Positions 16,310-24,589 of a stretch of DNA of 64,000 bases are shown piece after piece. The notes under the pieces are model-generated. The model was given only the letters and a program-made list of their open reading frames with translations, was not told the origin of the DNA and searched no databases. Every line of letters starts with the position of its first letter. Within the stretch, counting starts at the first letter, position 1. Origin of the DNA: Rhizobium sp. SL86 (GTDB lineage: Bacteria > Pseudomonadota > Alphaproteobacteria > Rhizobiales > Rhizobiaceae); NCBI RefSeq assembly GCF_026672545.1, contig NZ_JAPPRJ010000009.1, positions 372,001 through 436,000 on the forward strand, given 5' to 3'. The position numbers and the translations under genes were made by a program.

Positions 16310-17446
16310 GTGATCATCAAGGCATTTCTTCGGTGGGCGGAAACCGCAACGGCAAGTGACCGCGCCAAGGCGGCGACTGCGCTTGCCAAGGCCTTTCTCA
16401 GAAGCCCGCCGACCGATGAACAACACCGCGCCGCGGTGCATGCGATGATCCATCTTCTCGATGATCCTTCCGCCCTGGTCCGCCAGGCACTCGCCGAAAC
16501 TCTGGCGCCGTCCCCCATGGCGCCGCGCGCGGTCATTCTTGCCCTCTCGGAGGATCAGCCGGATGTCGCCTGTCACGTCCTGACCTTTTCACCTGTGCTG
16601 ACCGATGCCGATCTGGTCGACCTCTGCGGACGTGGCAGCGCCATGGCCCGTGGTCTGATCGCGGCACGGCCAAATCTTTCGCGCAGTGTCGCCGCCGCCA
16701 TCGCCGAAGTAGGTGACATTGGTGAAATTCTGATTCTGCTGGAAAACTCCAGCGCGCATGTCAGCCGCTACAGCCTGAAGCGGCTTGCCGAGCGGTTTGG
16801 CCGGGAAGCCTCCGTGCGCAATCTTCTGCTTGCCAGGGAGGCTTTGCCCGCAGAAGCGCGCGATCTCCTGATCGGTCATGTCTCGGCGCTCCTTGCCCAG
16901 TCCGGCCTCGTGCGGTCCACCATGAGCCCGTCGCGAATTGCCCATGTCACCCGCGAGGCAAGCGAGCTGGCGGCCCTTACGCTGGCCAAGGAGACCCAAA
17001 GCGAAGACCTTCCGCTGCTCGTCGAACATCTGGCAGCTTCCGAGCGTCTGACACCTGCCTTCCTGATGCACGCCCTGTGCAGTGGCCGCATCGAATTTTT
17101 CGCTGCCGCGATGACCTACCTGACGGGGCTTGAAGAGCGGCGCGTCCGTTCGCTGATGGCGACGGCACGGCACCATGCGGTGCGCGCCCTTTACGAATCG
17201 GCGGGCCTCGAGAGGGCCATCTGCGAGGTCTTTGCCGAGGCGACCCTGCTTTGGCGTGATCTGAGCCATCGTGGCGGACAGATGGGCGGCGAAAGCATCT
17301 GCTCGGCGTTGATGCAGAAGTTCAAGCGCAACCCCGACCGTATGTCGGCCGTCGACGAACTTCTCGATCTGGTCGAATCACTGCAATTGAGCGAAGAACG
17401 TCAGCTGGCGCGCTCCTTCGCCAGCGAGGCCGCCATCGCCGCCTGA
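16310..17446 (+). CDS. DUF2336 helical-repeat protein
   Basis: The 378-residue protein is made of HEAT-like alpha-helical repeats as in DUF2336, for example LLDDPSALVRQALAETLAPS and RGLIAARPNLSRSVAAAIAEV. It is cytosolic, with no signal peptide or membrane segment. The start is GTG at 16310, with GAGTGAGG upstream. DUF2336 proteins occur widely in alphaproteobacteria; a role in motility or stress control has been suggested for some, but nothing here supports a specific job. It stands alone between the flavin reductase and a short minus-strand gene. Confidence 0.8.
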   Translation: MIIKAFLRWAETATASDRAKAATALAKAFLRSPPTDEQHRAAVHAMIHLLDDPSALVRQALAETLAPSPMAPRAVILALSEDQPDVACHVLTFSPVLTDADLVDLCGRGSAMARGLIAARPNLSRSVAAAIAEVGDIGEILILLENSSAHVSRYSLKRLAERFGREASVRNLLLAREALPAEARDLLIGHVSALLAQSGLVRSTMSPSRIAHVTREASELAALTLAKETQSEDLPLLVEHLAASERLTPAFLMHALCSGRIEFFAAAMTYLTGLEERRVRSLMATARHHAVRALYESAGLERAICEVFAEATLLWRDLSHRGGQMGGESICSALMQKFKRNPDRMSAVDELLDLVESLQLSEERQLARSFASEAAIAA

Positions 17447-17478
17447 CGCCTGCCAGGCGGATGCGGCATCATCCACCG

Positions 17479-17898
17479 CTATCGAAGTTTGCGGATCACC
17501 CAGGTATAACCGTCTTCGACCAGGTGCACAGGCCGTTCCACGATATTGCGCATGTTCTTCCGGCTGGGCAGAACCGTCTTCAGCCGGGTCAGGGCCTGGC
17601 GCGCAAGCGATTGTTCCTCGGCCCGTTCCTCTGCCGGATCCGGTGTGGTTGCCTTCGGCAAGGGCAGTGCGTCGCCCGCCGCAAGCGTGTCGGCCTTGAC
17701 GGTTGCGGAAGTCGGATCCTGGCAGACGGCAACGACCGTCGGAAACGAGATATTCGTGAAGGCAGACAGTTCTTTTTCCGACACCGCATTGCACAGTTCG
17801 ATTGTCGGCCAGCGCTGGTTGATGGTCGCCACGTAGTGGCAATCCGTCGCGGAATCGTCGCAACCAAGAATCGTCATCATCACAAGTGCAGTTCGCAT
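17479..17898 (-). CDS. small hypothetical, possibly a lipoprotein
   Basis: The 139-residue protein has a very short hydrophobic N-terminus with a lipobox-like ILGC ending at Cys13, then a conserved-looking stretch with two more cysteines (CHYVATINQRWP, VVAVCQD) and a charged C-terminal half. AAGGAT lies about seven bases before the ATG. I recall similar proteins only from Rhizobiaceae. Function is unknown; if the lipobox is real it would be anchored at the cell envelope. Confidence 0.65.
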   Translation of the reverse strand: MRTALVMMTILGCDDSATDCHYVATINQRWPTIELCNAVSEKELSAFTNISFPTVVAVCQDPTSATVKADTLAAGDALPLPKATTPDPAEERAEEQSLARQALTRLKTVLPSRKNMRNIVERPVHLVEDGYTWVIRKLR

Positions 17899-17989
17899 GT
17901 CGTCATCCTTGGCAACGGGCCTGTCATCCCTTTAAAGAAACGATCATGACGCCGGCAAGGCAAGTGACAAATCAGCAAGGCTTGAGATC

Positions 17990-18469
17990 ATGGAGCAGAC
18001 AGTCGTCATTCAGCGCGAACCGCCACGCCAGCCGGGCGTCATCCGGCTGCTCGAGCTGTCGAGTGCCTACGCCGCCTCGCTTTATCCCGCGGAAAGCAAT
18101 CACATGCTGCCGCTGGAAGAACTTGAGGAACCGAGCGTTTCTTTCTTCGTCGCTCGTCGCGGCACAGACGTTCTTGGTTGCGCCTCGCTGGTCCGGTATG
18201 AGGACGGGACCGCGGAGATCAAACGTATGTTCGTCGACAGCGAGGCGCGTGGCCTGAAGCTCGGCAAGCGGCTGCTGGAGACCCTGGAAGACGAGGCACG
18301 CCGGCTCGGCATCGGCGTGATCCGCCTGGAAACCGGGATCTACCAGCCGGAGGCGATCGGACTCTATCGAACGGCAGGGTATGTCGAGATCGAGCCGTTC
18401 GGCAGCTACAAGCCCGATCCCTTGAGCCTTTTCATGGAAAAGAGAGTGACTGAGACCCAAACCGCCTGA
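17990..18469 (+). CDS. GNAT-family N-acetyltransferase
   Basis: The 159-residue protein has the GNAT fold. The acetyl-CoA site is in the segment ARGLKLGKRLLETLEDEARR (motif A, Q/R-x-x-G-x-G type with the first Gly region slightly altered), followed by IRLETGIYQPEAIGLYRTAGY (motif B). It is cytosolic. AAGG precedes the ATG. The acceptor (amino acid, antibiotic, protein or small amine) cannot be read from the sequence. Its stop codon lies within the stem of a hairpin shared with the converging permease gene. Confidence 0.87.
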   Translation: MEQTVVIQREPPRQPGVIRLLELSSAYAASLYPAESNHMLPLEELEEPSVSFFVARRGTDVLGCASLVRYEDGTAEIKRMFVDSEARGLKLGKRLLETLEDEARRLGIGVIRLETGIYQPEAIGLYRTAGYVEIEPFGSYKPDPLSLFMEKRVTETQTA

Positions 18470-18483
18470 CCGCTCGGTCAGGC
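18464..18483. terminator. bidirectional hairpin holding both stop codons
   Basis: GCCTGACC (18464-18471) and GGTCAGGC (18476-18483) form an 8-bp stem with loop GCTC. The TGA of the GNAT gene and the TGA of the converging permease gene are in the two arms. T-runs are weak on both sides. Confidence 0.55.
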
Positions 18484-19647
18484 GAGCTTTCTGACCGGCG
18501 AACTGTCGTCGCTTCGTGCGCTATCGTGCTCGGCGGCAATCTCGATCTCGCGCATCCATTCGCGCCAGATTGCGACGAGCAGCGCCATCAGCACCGGGCC
18601 GATGAACAGGCCGAGGAAACCCATCGTCTTTACGCCGCCGACAAGGCCGAAGAATGTCGGCAGGAAGGGAAGCTTGATCGGGCCGCCGACCAGGCGCGGG
18701 CGAAGTGTCTTGTCGACGATGAAGAGTTCGACTGAACCCCAGACGAAGAGCGCTGCACCGGCAACATAGGAGCCGCTGGCGACGAGGTAGATGGACACCA
18801 GCGTGAAGGAGAGGGGCGCACCGCCGGGGATGAGTGCCATCACGCCCGTCAGCACGCCCAGCGTCACGGGCGAGGGCACGCCGGCGATCCAGTAGGCGAC
18901 GCCGAGGACGATGCCTTCGCCGATCGCGATCAGCGTCATGCCCGTCACCGTCGAACTGATGGTTGCCGGCACGACGCGGGAAATCCGCTCCCAGCGGCTC
19001 GGCAGGATGCGTTCCCCCAGCATGTCGATCTGCCGTGAGAAGGCCGCTCCGTCGCGGTAGACGAAGAACAGCGCGATCAACATGAACAGCAGGGTCAGCA
19101 GCAGGTGGAAAGCGCCGTCGCCGGCCGCGATCACCGCGCGGTAGATGTTGCCAATATTGGCGCCGCTGACGAGCTGCACGAGCTGGCCGATGGCACCCGG
19201 TTCACCCACATGGCGGACCCACATGGACCCCAGCCATTCGCCGGCAATCGGCAGACCCATGATCCAGGCGGGTGGTGGCGCGCCATAACGGTTCACTTCG
19301 AGTGCCCAGGCGATCCACTGGCGCAGCTCGCCGATCGTGTAGGAAATCGCAAAGCTGATCGGAACAACGATGAAGGCGACGACACAGATAATGGCGATCG
19401 TCGCGCCGAGCGTGCTGTTTCCGCCGATACGGCGCAACAGATCACGATAAAGCGGCCAGCTGGCAAAACCGATGACGAGCGCCGCGAGAACCGGCACAAG
19501 GAAACCGTGAAAGAAGTAGATTCCGGCCAGCACGATGAGAACGAGCAGCCAGCGCGCTGCCGTCAGCGGTGGAATGAGGGCAATCCGCATCGGGGCCACC
19601 GGGCCAAGCCACCGCGGTCCGACGAAATTCTTCTCTTTCTCAGTCAC
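18478..19647 (-). CDS. AI-2E/PerM-family transporter
   Basis: The 389-residue protein has about eight membrane segments and the PerM/YdiK pattern, including the conserved GVPSPVTLGVLTGVMALIPGGAP region and FFGLVGGVKTMGFLGLFIGP near the C-terminus. The family includes exporters of autoinducer-2 and Na+/H+ antiporters, so the substrate is open. The start is GTG at 19647, with AAGGAT some 13 bases upstream, which is rather far. It lies 230 bases after parE on the same strand, separated by a terminator. Confidence 0.85.
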   Translation of the reverse strand: MTEKEKNFVGPRWLGPVAPMRIALIPPLTAARWLLVLIVLAGIYFFHGFLVPVLAALVIGFASWPLYRDLLRRIGGNSTLGATIAIICVVAFIVVPISFAISYTIGELRQWIAWALEVNRYGAPPPAWIMGLPIAGEWLGSMWVRHVGEPGAIGQLVQLVSGANIGNIYRAVIAAGDGAFHLLLTLLFMLIALFFVYRDGAAFSRQIDMLGERILPSRWERISRVVPATISSTVTGMTLIAIGEGIVLGVAYWIAGVPSPVTLGVLTGVMALIPGGAPLSFTLVSIYLVASGSYVAGAALFVWGSVELFIVDKTLRPRLVGGPIKLPFLPTFFGLVGGVKTMGFLGLFIGPVLMALLVAIWREWMREIEIAAEHDSARSDDSSPVRKLA

Positions 19648-19838
19648 GGTACAACGTCATCCTTATGTCGCGCGCCGGATCAATCCAAAACATATCCCAC
19701 CAGCTATCGCAGCGACCGATTAATACATCGACACTCTTCATCGTCTAGCGACTGACAAACTGAAAGCAAAGTAAATAGTGCTTGGCGCTGTGAAGCTGCA
19801 ATGACACCGGAACCATGACGGGAGTATGACGCAGCAAA

Positions 19839-19869
19839 GCGCCCGGAACCGCGAAAGGCTGCCGGGCGC
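19839..19869 (-). terminator. terminator after parE
   Basis: GCGCCCGG (19839-19846) pairs with CCGGGCGC (19862-19869). On the minus strand it follows the parE stop by eight bases and is followed by a short TTT. Confidence 0.5.
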
Positions 19870-19876
19870 TGGTGCC

Positions 19877-21934
19877 TCAGATGTCGAGATTGTCGGCGAA
19901 GGCAGCGCGATCCTGGATGAAACGGAACCGTGCATCTGCCTTGGTGCCCATCAGGTTGTCGACTGCCTCGCGTGTGCCCTCGAAATCCACCACGTCGATC
20001 TCGACGCGCAGGAGCGTGCGTTTGCCGGGATCCATGGTGGTTTCCTTCAGCTGGGCCGGCATCATCTCGCCAAGACCTTTGAAGCGGCCGATCTCGACCT
20101 TCTTGCCCTTGAACACGGTCTCCATCAGTTCGGCACGATGGATGTCGTCGCGGGCATAGACAGTCTTGGCGCCCTGGCGAATGACGTAGAGCGGCGGCAC
20201 GGCGAGGAAGAGGTGACCGCCACGGATCAGTTCCGGCATTTCCTGGTAGAAGAAGGTGATCAGCAGCGAGGCGATATGGGCGCCGTCGACGTCGGCATCG
20301 GTCATGATGATGACGCGCTCATAACGCAGGTCTTCTTCGCGATATTTCGTCCGCGTGCCGCAACCGAGGGCCTGGATGAGATCGGCGATCTGCTGGTTGG
20401 CGGAAAGTTTTTCGCGGCTGGCGCTGCCGACGTTGAGGATCTTGCCGCGCAGCGGCAGAATCGCCTGGTTCATGCGGTTGCGGGCCTGCTTGGCGGAGCC
20501 GCCAGCCGAATCGCCCTCGACGATGAAGAGTTCGGCACCTTCGGCAGTGTTCTGCGAGCAGTCGGCAAGCTTGCCCGGCAGGCGCAGCTTGCGCACCGCC
20601 GTCTTGCGGTTGACTTCCTTTTCCTTGCGGCGGCGCAGCCGTTCTTCCGCCCGTTCGATCACCCAGTCGAGCAGTTTCGCCGCCTCGGCCGGATTGCCGG
20701 CGAGGTAATGGTCGAAGGGATCGCGCAGTGCGTTTTCCACGATGCGCTGAGCTTCGACGGTCGCAAGTTTGTCCTTGGTCTGGCCGACGAATTCCGGCTC
20801 GCGGATGAAAACCGACAGCATGCCGACGGCCGAAATCATCACGTCATCGGTGGTGATGTCCTTGGCGCGCTTGTTCTGCGTCAGTTCGGCATAGTTCTTC
20901 AGGCCCTTCAGCAGGGCGATGCGAAGCCCCGCCTCGTGTGTGCCGCCTTCCGGGGTCGGGATGGTGTTGCAGTAGGAATGGATCTGCGGATCGCCGCCAT
21001 ACCAGGTGATTGCCCATTCGAGTGCGCCATGGCCGCCGGTCTTTTCCGTGCGGCCCGAGAAGATCTCCCGGGTGACGGTGAAGTCCTTGCCAAGCGTCGC
21101 CGCCAGATAATCCTTCAGGCCGCCCGGAAAGTGGAAGACCGCCTTTTCAGGGATCTCGCCGCCGGCCGGCACGACGCCCGGATCACAACTCCAGCGGATT
21201 TCGACACCGCCGAACAGATAGGCCTTCGACCGCGCCATGCGGAAGATGCGCCCCGGTTCGAAACGGGCGTGATCGCCAAAAATCTGCGGGTCGGGGTGGA
21301 ACCGCACCCGCGTACCACGGCGGTTGTGCACATCGCCGAGTTCTTCGAGCCCGCCCTGCGGCACGCCGCGCGAAAAGCGCTGGCGGTAGAGTTTTCGGTT
21401 GCGCGCCACCTCGACTTCAAGGAGGTCGGACAGCGCATTGACCACCGATACGCCGACGCCGTGCAGACCGCCGGAGGTCTCATAGGCCTTGCCGTCGAAC
21501 TTGCCGCCGGCATGCAGCTTCGTCATGATGACTTCGAGCGTCGATTTGCCGGGGACCTGCGGATGGTTTTCGACCGGGATGCCGCGGCCGTTGTCGGTGA
21601 CGGTCAGGAACCCTTCGGCATCGAGATGCACCTCGATGAAATTCGCGTGGCCTGCGACGGCCTCGTCCATCGAGTTGTCGATGACTTCGGCAAACAGATG
21701 GTGCAGTGCCTTCTCGTCGGTTCCGCCGATATACATGCCGGGACGCATGCGCACCGGTTCAAGCCCTTCGAGCACGCGGATCGAGGAGGCGTCATAGGTA
21801 TCGCCTGCGGCGGGGGAGACCGGGGCCGGCTTCGGCGGTGCTGGCTGGGCCTTGGGTTGCACCTCCGCCGGCACATCGGAAGCCTTCGCGGCTGCGGCGG
21901 GGATGCTGGCAAAGAGGTCGCTTGTATCGTCCAT
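19877..21934 (-). CDS. parE: DNA topoisomerase IV subunit B
   Basis: The protein has 685 residues from ATG 21934. After a proline/alanine-rich N-terminal extension of about 50 residues comes the GHKL ATPase (Asn in EVIDNSMDEA, DNGRGIP, GGLHGVG), the transducer domain, and the Toprim domain with the EGDSAGGSAKQARNR and DADVDGAHI metal-binding motifs. The C-terminal FKGLGEMMPAQLKETTMDP favours ParE over GyrB. With ParC it decatenates daughter chromosomes. A GTG ten codons upstream is in frame, but 21934 is more likely. ParC is not in the window. Confidence 0.93.
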   Translation of the reverse strand: MDDTSDLFASIPAAAAKASDVPAEVQPKAQPAPPKPAPVSPAAGDTYDASSIRVLEGLEPVRMRPGMYIGGTDEKALHHLFAEVIDNSMDEAVAGHANFIEVHLDAEGFLTVTDNGRGIPVENHPQVPGKSTLEVIMTKLHAGGKFDGKAYETSGGLHGVGVSVVNALSDLLEVEVARNRKLYRQRFSRGVPQGGLEELGDVHNRRGTRVRFHPDPQIFGDHARFEPGRIFRMARSKAYLFGGVEIRWSCDPGVVPAGGEIPEKAVFHFPGGLKDYLAATLGKDFTVTREIFSGRTEKTGGHGALEWAITWYGGDPQIHSYCNTIPTPEGGTHEAGLRIALLKGLKNYAELTQNKRAKDITTDDVMISAVGMLSVFIREPEFVGQTKDKLATVEAQRIVENALRDPFDHYLAGNPAEAAKLLDWVIERAEERLRRRKEKEVNRKTAVRKLRLPGKLADCSQNTAEGAELFIVEGDSAGGSAKQARNRMNQAILPLRGKILNVGSASREKLSANQQIADLIQALGCGTRTKYREEDLRYERVIIMTDADVDGAHIASLLITFFYQEMPELIRGGHLFLAVPPLYVIRQGAKTVYARDDIHRAELMETVFKGKKVEIGRFKGLGEMMPAQLKETTMDPGKRTLLRVEIDVVDFEGTREAVDNLMGTKADARFRFIQDRAAFADNLDI

Positions 21935-22143
21935 GGGTTCCGTTCTAATCCGCATGTCGGCCACGCCGCCGGGGCCGGGGAGGGAAGGGCCGGCAGCTCT
22001 TGGCTATCGAATCGGTTGCGAGTGTGCCAGATATCCGGCTTTTTCGCGATGCCACAGCCGTGGCACCTTGTCATGACTGGATTTGCGCCGCCCCATGCTG
22101 CAAGGCAAGGCGGCGCGTTACGGGTAACTGAGCGAAGGGCCGC

Positions 22144-23028
22144 ATGTCCACAGATCATTTCGTCGTCCGGGTCTTTCTGCTGGCCGTCAGCCTTTTCGTC
22201 GCCACCGATGCGGTGGGGCGCGACGGGCCGATTCGCCCGTTCAAGGACGAGCTTTTTTCCCGCCAGGGTGTCATCGAATCACGGGATGGCGGTGCCTTCC
22301 AGATCATCGACTACATCGAGGAGCGTGACATCAACGACCGTGACGAGGAACCCGAACGGCGGGTGAAGTCGCAGTATGTCGATACCCGCGTGCGCCGGTT
22401 CCAGGTGAACGAGACGCTGCATCTGCCGGGGGGGCGTCTGGATGTGGCCCGCGTCGGACCGGCCGAGAACGCCGCTTTCACGGTCATCTTCATCCACGGA
22501 CGGGGCGGCGACCGCAGGCTCGGAGTCAACGACATGACCTTCGGCGGCAATTTCAACCGCCTGAAGAACCTCGCCGTCCTCAACGGCGGCACCTATTACG
22601 CACCTTCGATCAAATCCTTCGATCCGAATGGTGCGGCCGATGTCGCAGCCCTCATCCGTTATGTGTTCGAACTCTCGAAGGGCCGGCCGGTCATTCTTGC
22701 CTGTGCCTCGATGGGCGGTTTCATCTGTCAGAGCGTCAGCCGCGACAAGGAGGCGGTGCGTTATCTGAAGGGGCTGGTCATGATGGGTGGTCCGCCCGAT
22801 CCGGGTTTCCTGACGACGCCGGCCGCCCGGCTGAAGCTGCCCGTCTACATGGCGCATGGGAGCGCCGACAAGGTTTATGCCGCAAGCGAGCAGATCGCGC
22901 TCTATCAGAAGATGGCCGCGAAGAAATATCCGGTGCAGTTTCGCCTCTATAATACCGGGGGGCACGGCACACCGATCCGGATGAGTGACTGGCGCGACAT
23001 CCTCAACTTCATCCTGACGGGAAAGTGA
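22144..23028 (+). CDS. exported alpha/beta-hydrolase
   Basis: The 294-residue protein begins with a signal peptide (about 1-25, ending DAVGRDG), so it acts in the periplasm. The alpha/beta-hydrolase elements are an oxyanion HGRGGDRR, the nucleophile Ser in ACASMGGF (A in place of the first G of G-x-S-x-G), Asp in HGSADKVY and His in GGHGTP. It is likely an esterase or peptidase. GAAGGG lies five bases before the ATG. It is divergent from parE and followed after 153 bases by tpiA. The substrate is unknown. Confidence 0.8.
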   Translation: MSTDHFVVRVFLLAVSLFVATDAVGRDGPIRPFKDELFSRQGVIESRDGGAFQIIDYIEERDINDRDEEPERRVKSQYVDTRVRRFQVNETLHLPGGRLDVARVGPAENAAFTVIFIHGRGGDRRLGVNDMTFGGNFNRLKNLAVLNGGTYYAPSIKSFDPNGAADVAALIRYVFELSKGRPVILACASMGGFICQSVSRDKEAVRYLKGLVMMGGPPDPGFLTTPAARLKLPVYMAHGSADKVYAASEQIALYQKMAAKKYPVQFRLYNTGGHGTPIRMSDWRDILNFILTGK

Positions 23029-23181
23029 GGCGGCTGGCGTTTTTAACCACGCTTCTGAACCAAAGTGGCGGTTTCTCATACCATTTGGATCAGTTACCGT
23101 CTAAGAGGCATGGTGAGAAAGACAATTTGGGGTGGACAATCCCGTCCGGGGCTGTCCGGGAGCTGAAGGATAGATGAGGAA

Positions 23182-23952
23182 ATGACGCCAGATGTTCGCC
23201 CGCTCGTGGCGGGAAACTGGAAGATGAACGGCACGCGCGCGTCGCTCGACCAGATCAAGGCGATCGCCGCCGGCGTGGATGGCCCGCTTGCCGCAAAGGT
23301 CGAGGCGCTGATCTGCCCGCCGGCAACGCTTCTCTACGTGGCGACGGCCTTGTGCACGGACAGTCCGTTGGCGATCGGCGCGCAGGATTGCCATCAGAAT
23401 CCGTCGGGCGCCCATACCGGCGACATCTCCGCCGAAATGATCGCCGACTGCTTCGGCACCTATGTGATCGTTGGCCATTCCGAGCGTCGCAGCGACCATG
23501 CCGAGACGGATCATCTGGTGCGCGCCAAGGCGGAAGCCGCCTATGCTGCCGATCTGACGGCCATCATCTGCATCGGCGAGACGGCCGACGAGCGCAAGGC
23601 CGGCCAGACGCTGGACGTGCTGAAGCGCCAGCTTGCGGCCTCCGTACCTGACAGCGCTACCGCCACCAACACCGTGATTGCCTACGAGCCGGTCTGGGCG
23701 ATCGGAACCGGCCTGACGCCGACGGTTGACGATGTGGAAAAGGCGCACGCCTTCATGCGTGATGAACTGGCAGCCCGTTTCAAGGACGAAGGCAAGCGCA
23801 TGCGCATCCTGTACGGCGGTTCGGTAAAGCCGAGCAATGCCAGGGAGTTGATGGATGTTGCCAATGTCGATGGCGCTCTTGTCGGCGGTGCGAGCTTGAA
23901 AGCTTCGGACTTCCTTGCCATCTATCGGGCTTACGAGGCACTGACCGCCTAA
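23182..23952 (+). CDS. tpiA: triosephosphate isomerase
   Basis: The 256-residue TIM barrel interconverts dihydroxyacetone phosphate and glyceraldehyde 3-phosphate. The catalytic residues are all present: Lys in GNWKMNG, His in VGHSERR and Glu in AYEPVWAIGTG; the phosphate loop YGGSVKPSN and GGASLKASDF follow. Length is normal. GAGGAA lies against the ATG, with AAGGAT a little further upstream. It heads the tpiA-secG-pyrG run in which the three genes share direction but have separate spacers of 100 bases or more. Confidence 0.97.
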   Translation: MTPDVRPLVAGNWKMNGTRASLDQIKAIAAGVDGPLAAKVEALICPPATLLYVATALCTDSPLAIGAQDCHQNPSGAHTGDISAEMIADCFGTYVIVGHSERRSDHAETDHLVRAKAEAAYAADLTAIICIGETADERKAGQTLDVLKRQLAASVPDSATATNTVIAYEPVWAIGTGLTPTVDDVEKAHAFMRDELAARFKDEGKRMRILYGGSVKPSNARELMDVANVDGALVGGASLKASDFLAIYRAYEALTA

Positions 23953-24069
23953 AACGGCGTCAGGCGTCCGATTCTTGTTTTAGCCCTTGGAATGCTGGTC
24001 AGGCTCAGGTAAAGAGCCGGCCAGATTTCGTATGTATGCCGCCAGACGGGCGCGCAGGACTGGACTGAT

Positions 24070-24453
24070 ATGCAGACCGTATTGATCGTTATCCATCTCA
24101 TGATCGTGCTCGCCCTTGTCGGCGTGGTGCTTATTCAGCGCTCCGAAGGTGGCGGCCTTGGCATTGGCGGCGGCTCCGGTTTCATGTCCGCCCGCGGCAC
24201 CGCGAACGCGCTGACCCGCACGACTGCGATCCTCGCGACGCTGTTCTTCATCACCTCGCTCGCGCTCGGCATCCTGGCGCGCTACGAGTCGCGTCCGACG
24301 GACATTCTCGACCGTATTCCGGCCACCCAGCAGGGAAGCGGCAACGGCATCCTCGATTCGCTTGGCCCGGCGCCCGCCCAGCAGGCACCGGCCAATGGCG
24401 CGGCCGCACCGGCAGCGCCTGCGGATCCGGCCGCTGTTCCGACCGGTCAGTAA
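24070..24453 (+). CDS. secG: SecG preprotein translocase subunit
   Basis: The 127-residue protein has two membrane segments (about 2-22 and 53-73) joined by the cytosolic loop with the conserved GGGLGIGGGSGFMSARG, as in SecG of SecYEG. The C-terminal tail from about 90 on is rich in Ala, Pro and Gln, longer than in Escherichia coli but usual in alphaproteobacteria. It assists protein export at the inner membrane. A clear intrinsic terminator follows at 24476, which separates it from pyrG. Confidence 0.95.
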   Translation: MQTVLIVIHLMIVLALVGVVLIQRSEGGGLGIGGGSGFMSARGTANALTRTTAILATLFFITSLALGILARYESRPTDILDRIPATQQGSGNGILDSLGPAPAQQAPANGAAAPAAPADPAAVPTGQ

Positions 24454-24475
24454 CGGTCGTACACCATCCAAGCTT

Positions 24476-24507
24476 CCGGCAGGTGGCAAACCTGCCGGTT
24501 TTCTTTT
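24476..24507 (+). terminator. intrinsic terminator of secG
   Basis: CCGGCAGGT (24476-24484) and ACCTGCCGG (24490-24498) form a 9-bp stem, followed by TTTTCTTTT. This is the clearest intrinsic terminator on the plus strand. Confidence 0.9.
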
Positions 24508-24589
24508 GTCCAGATTTCAACAGCTTTAACCGACCGATGGCATTTTTCGGCTGGTGGAATCGATCGTGAAAAGGTATGCGGTGACTCCC

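Noticed and set aside
19826..22366. Long plus-strand frame of 846 codons
   Set aside because: It lies opposite parE and part of the next hydrolase gene; no family fits it.
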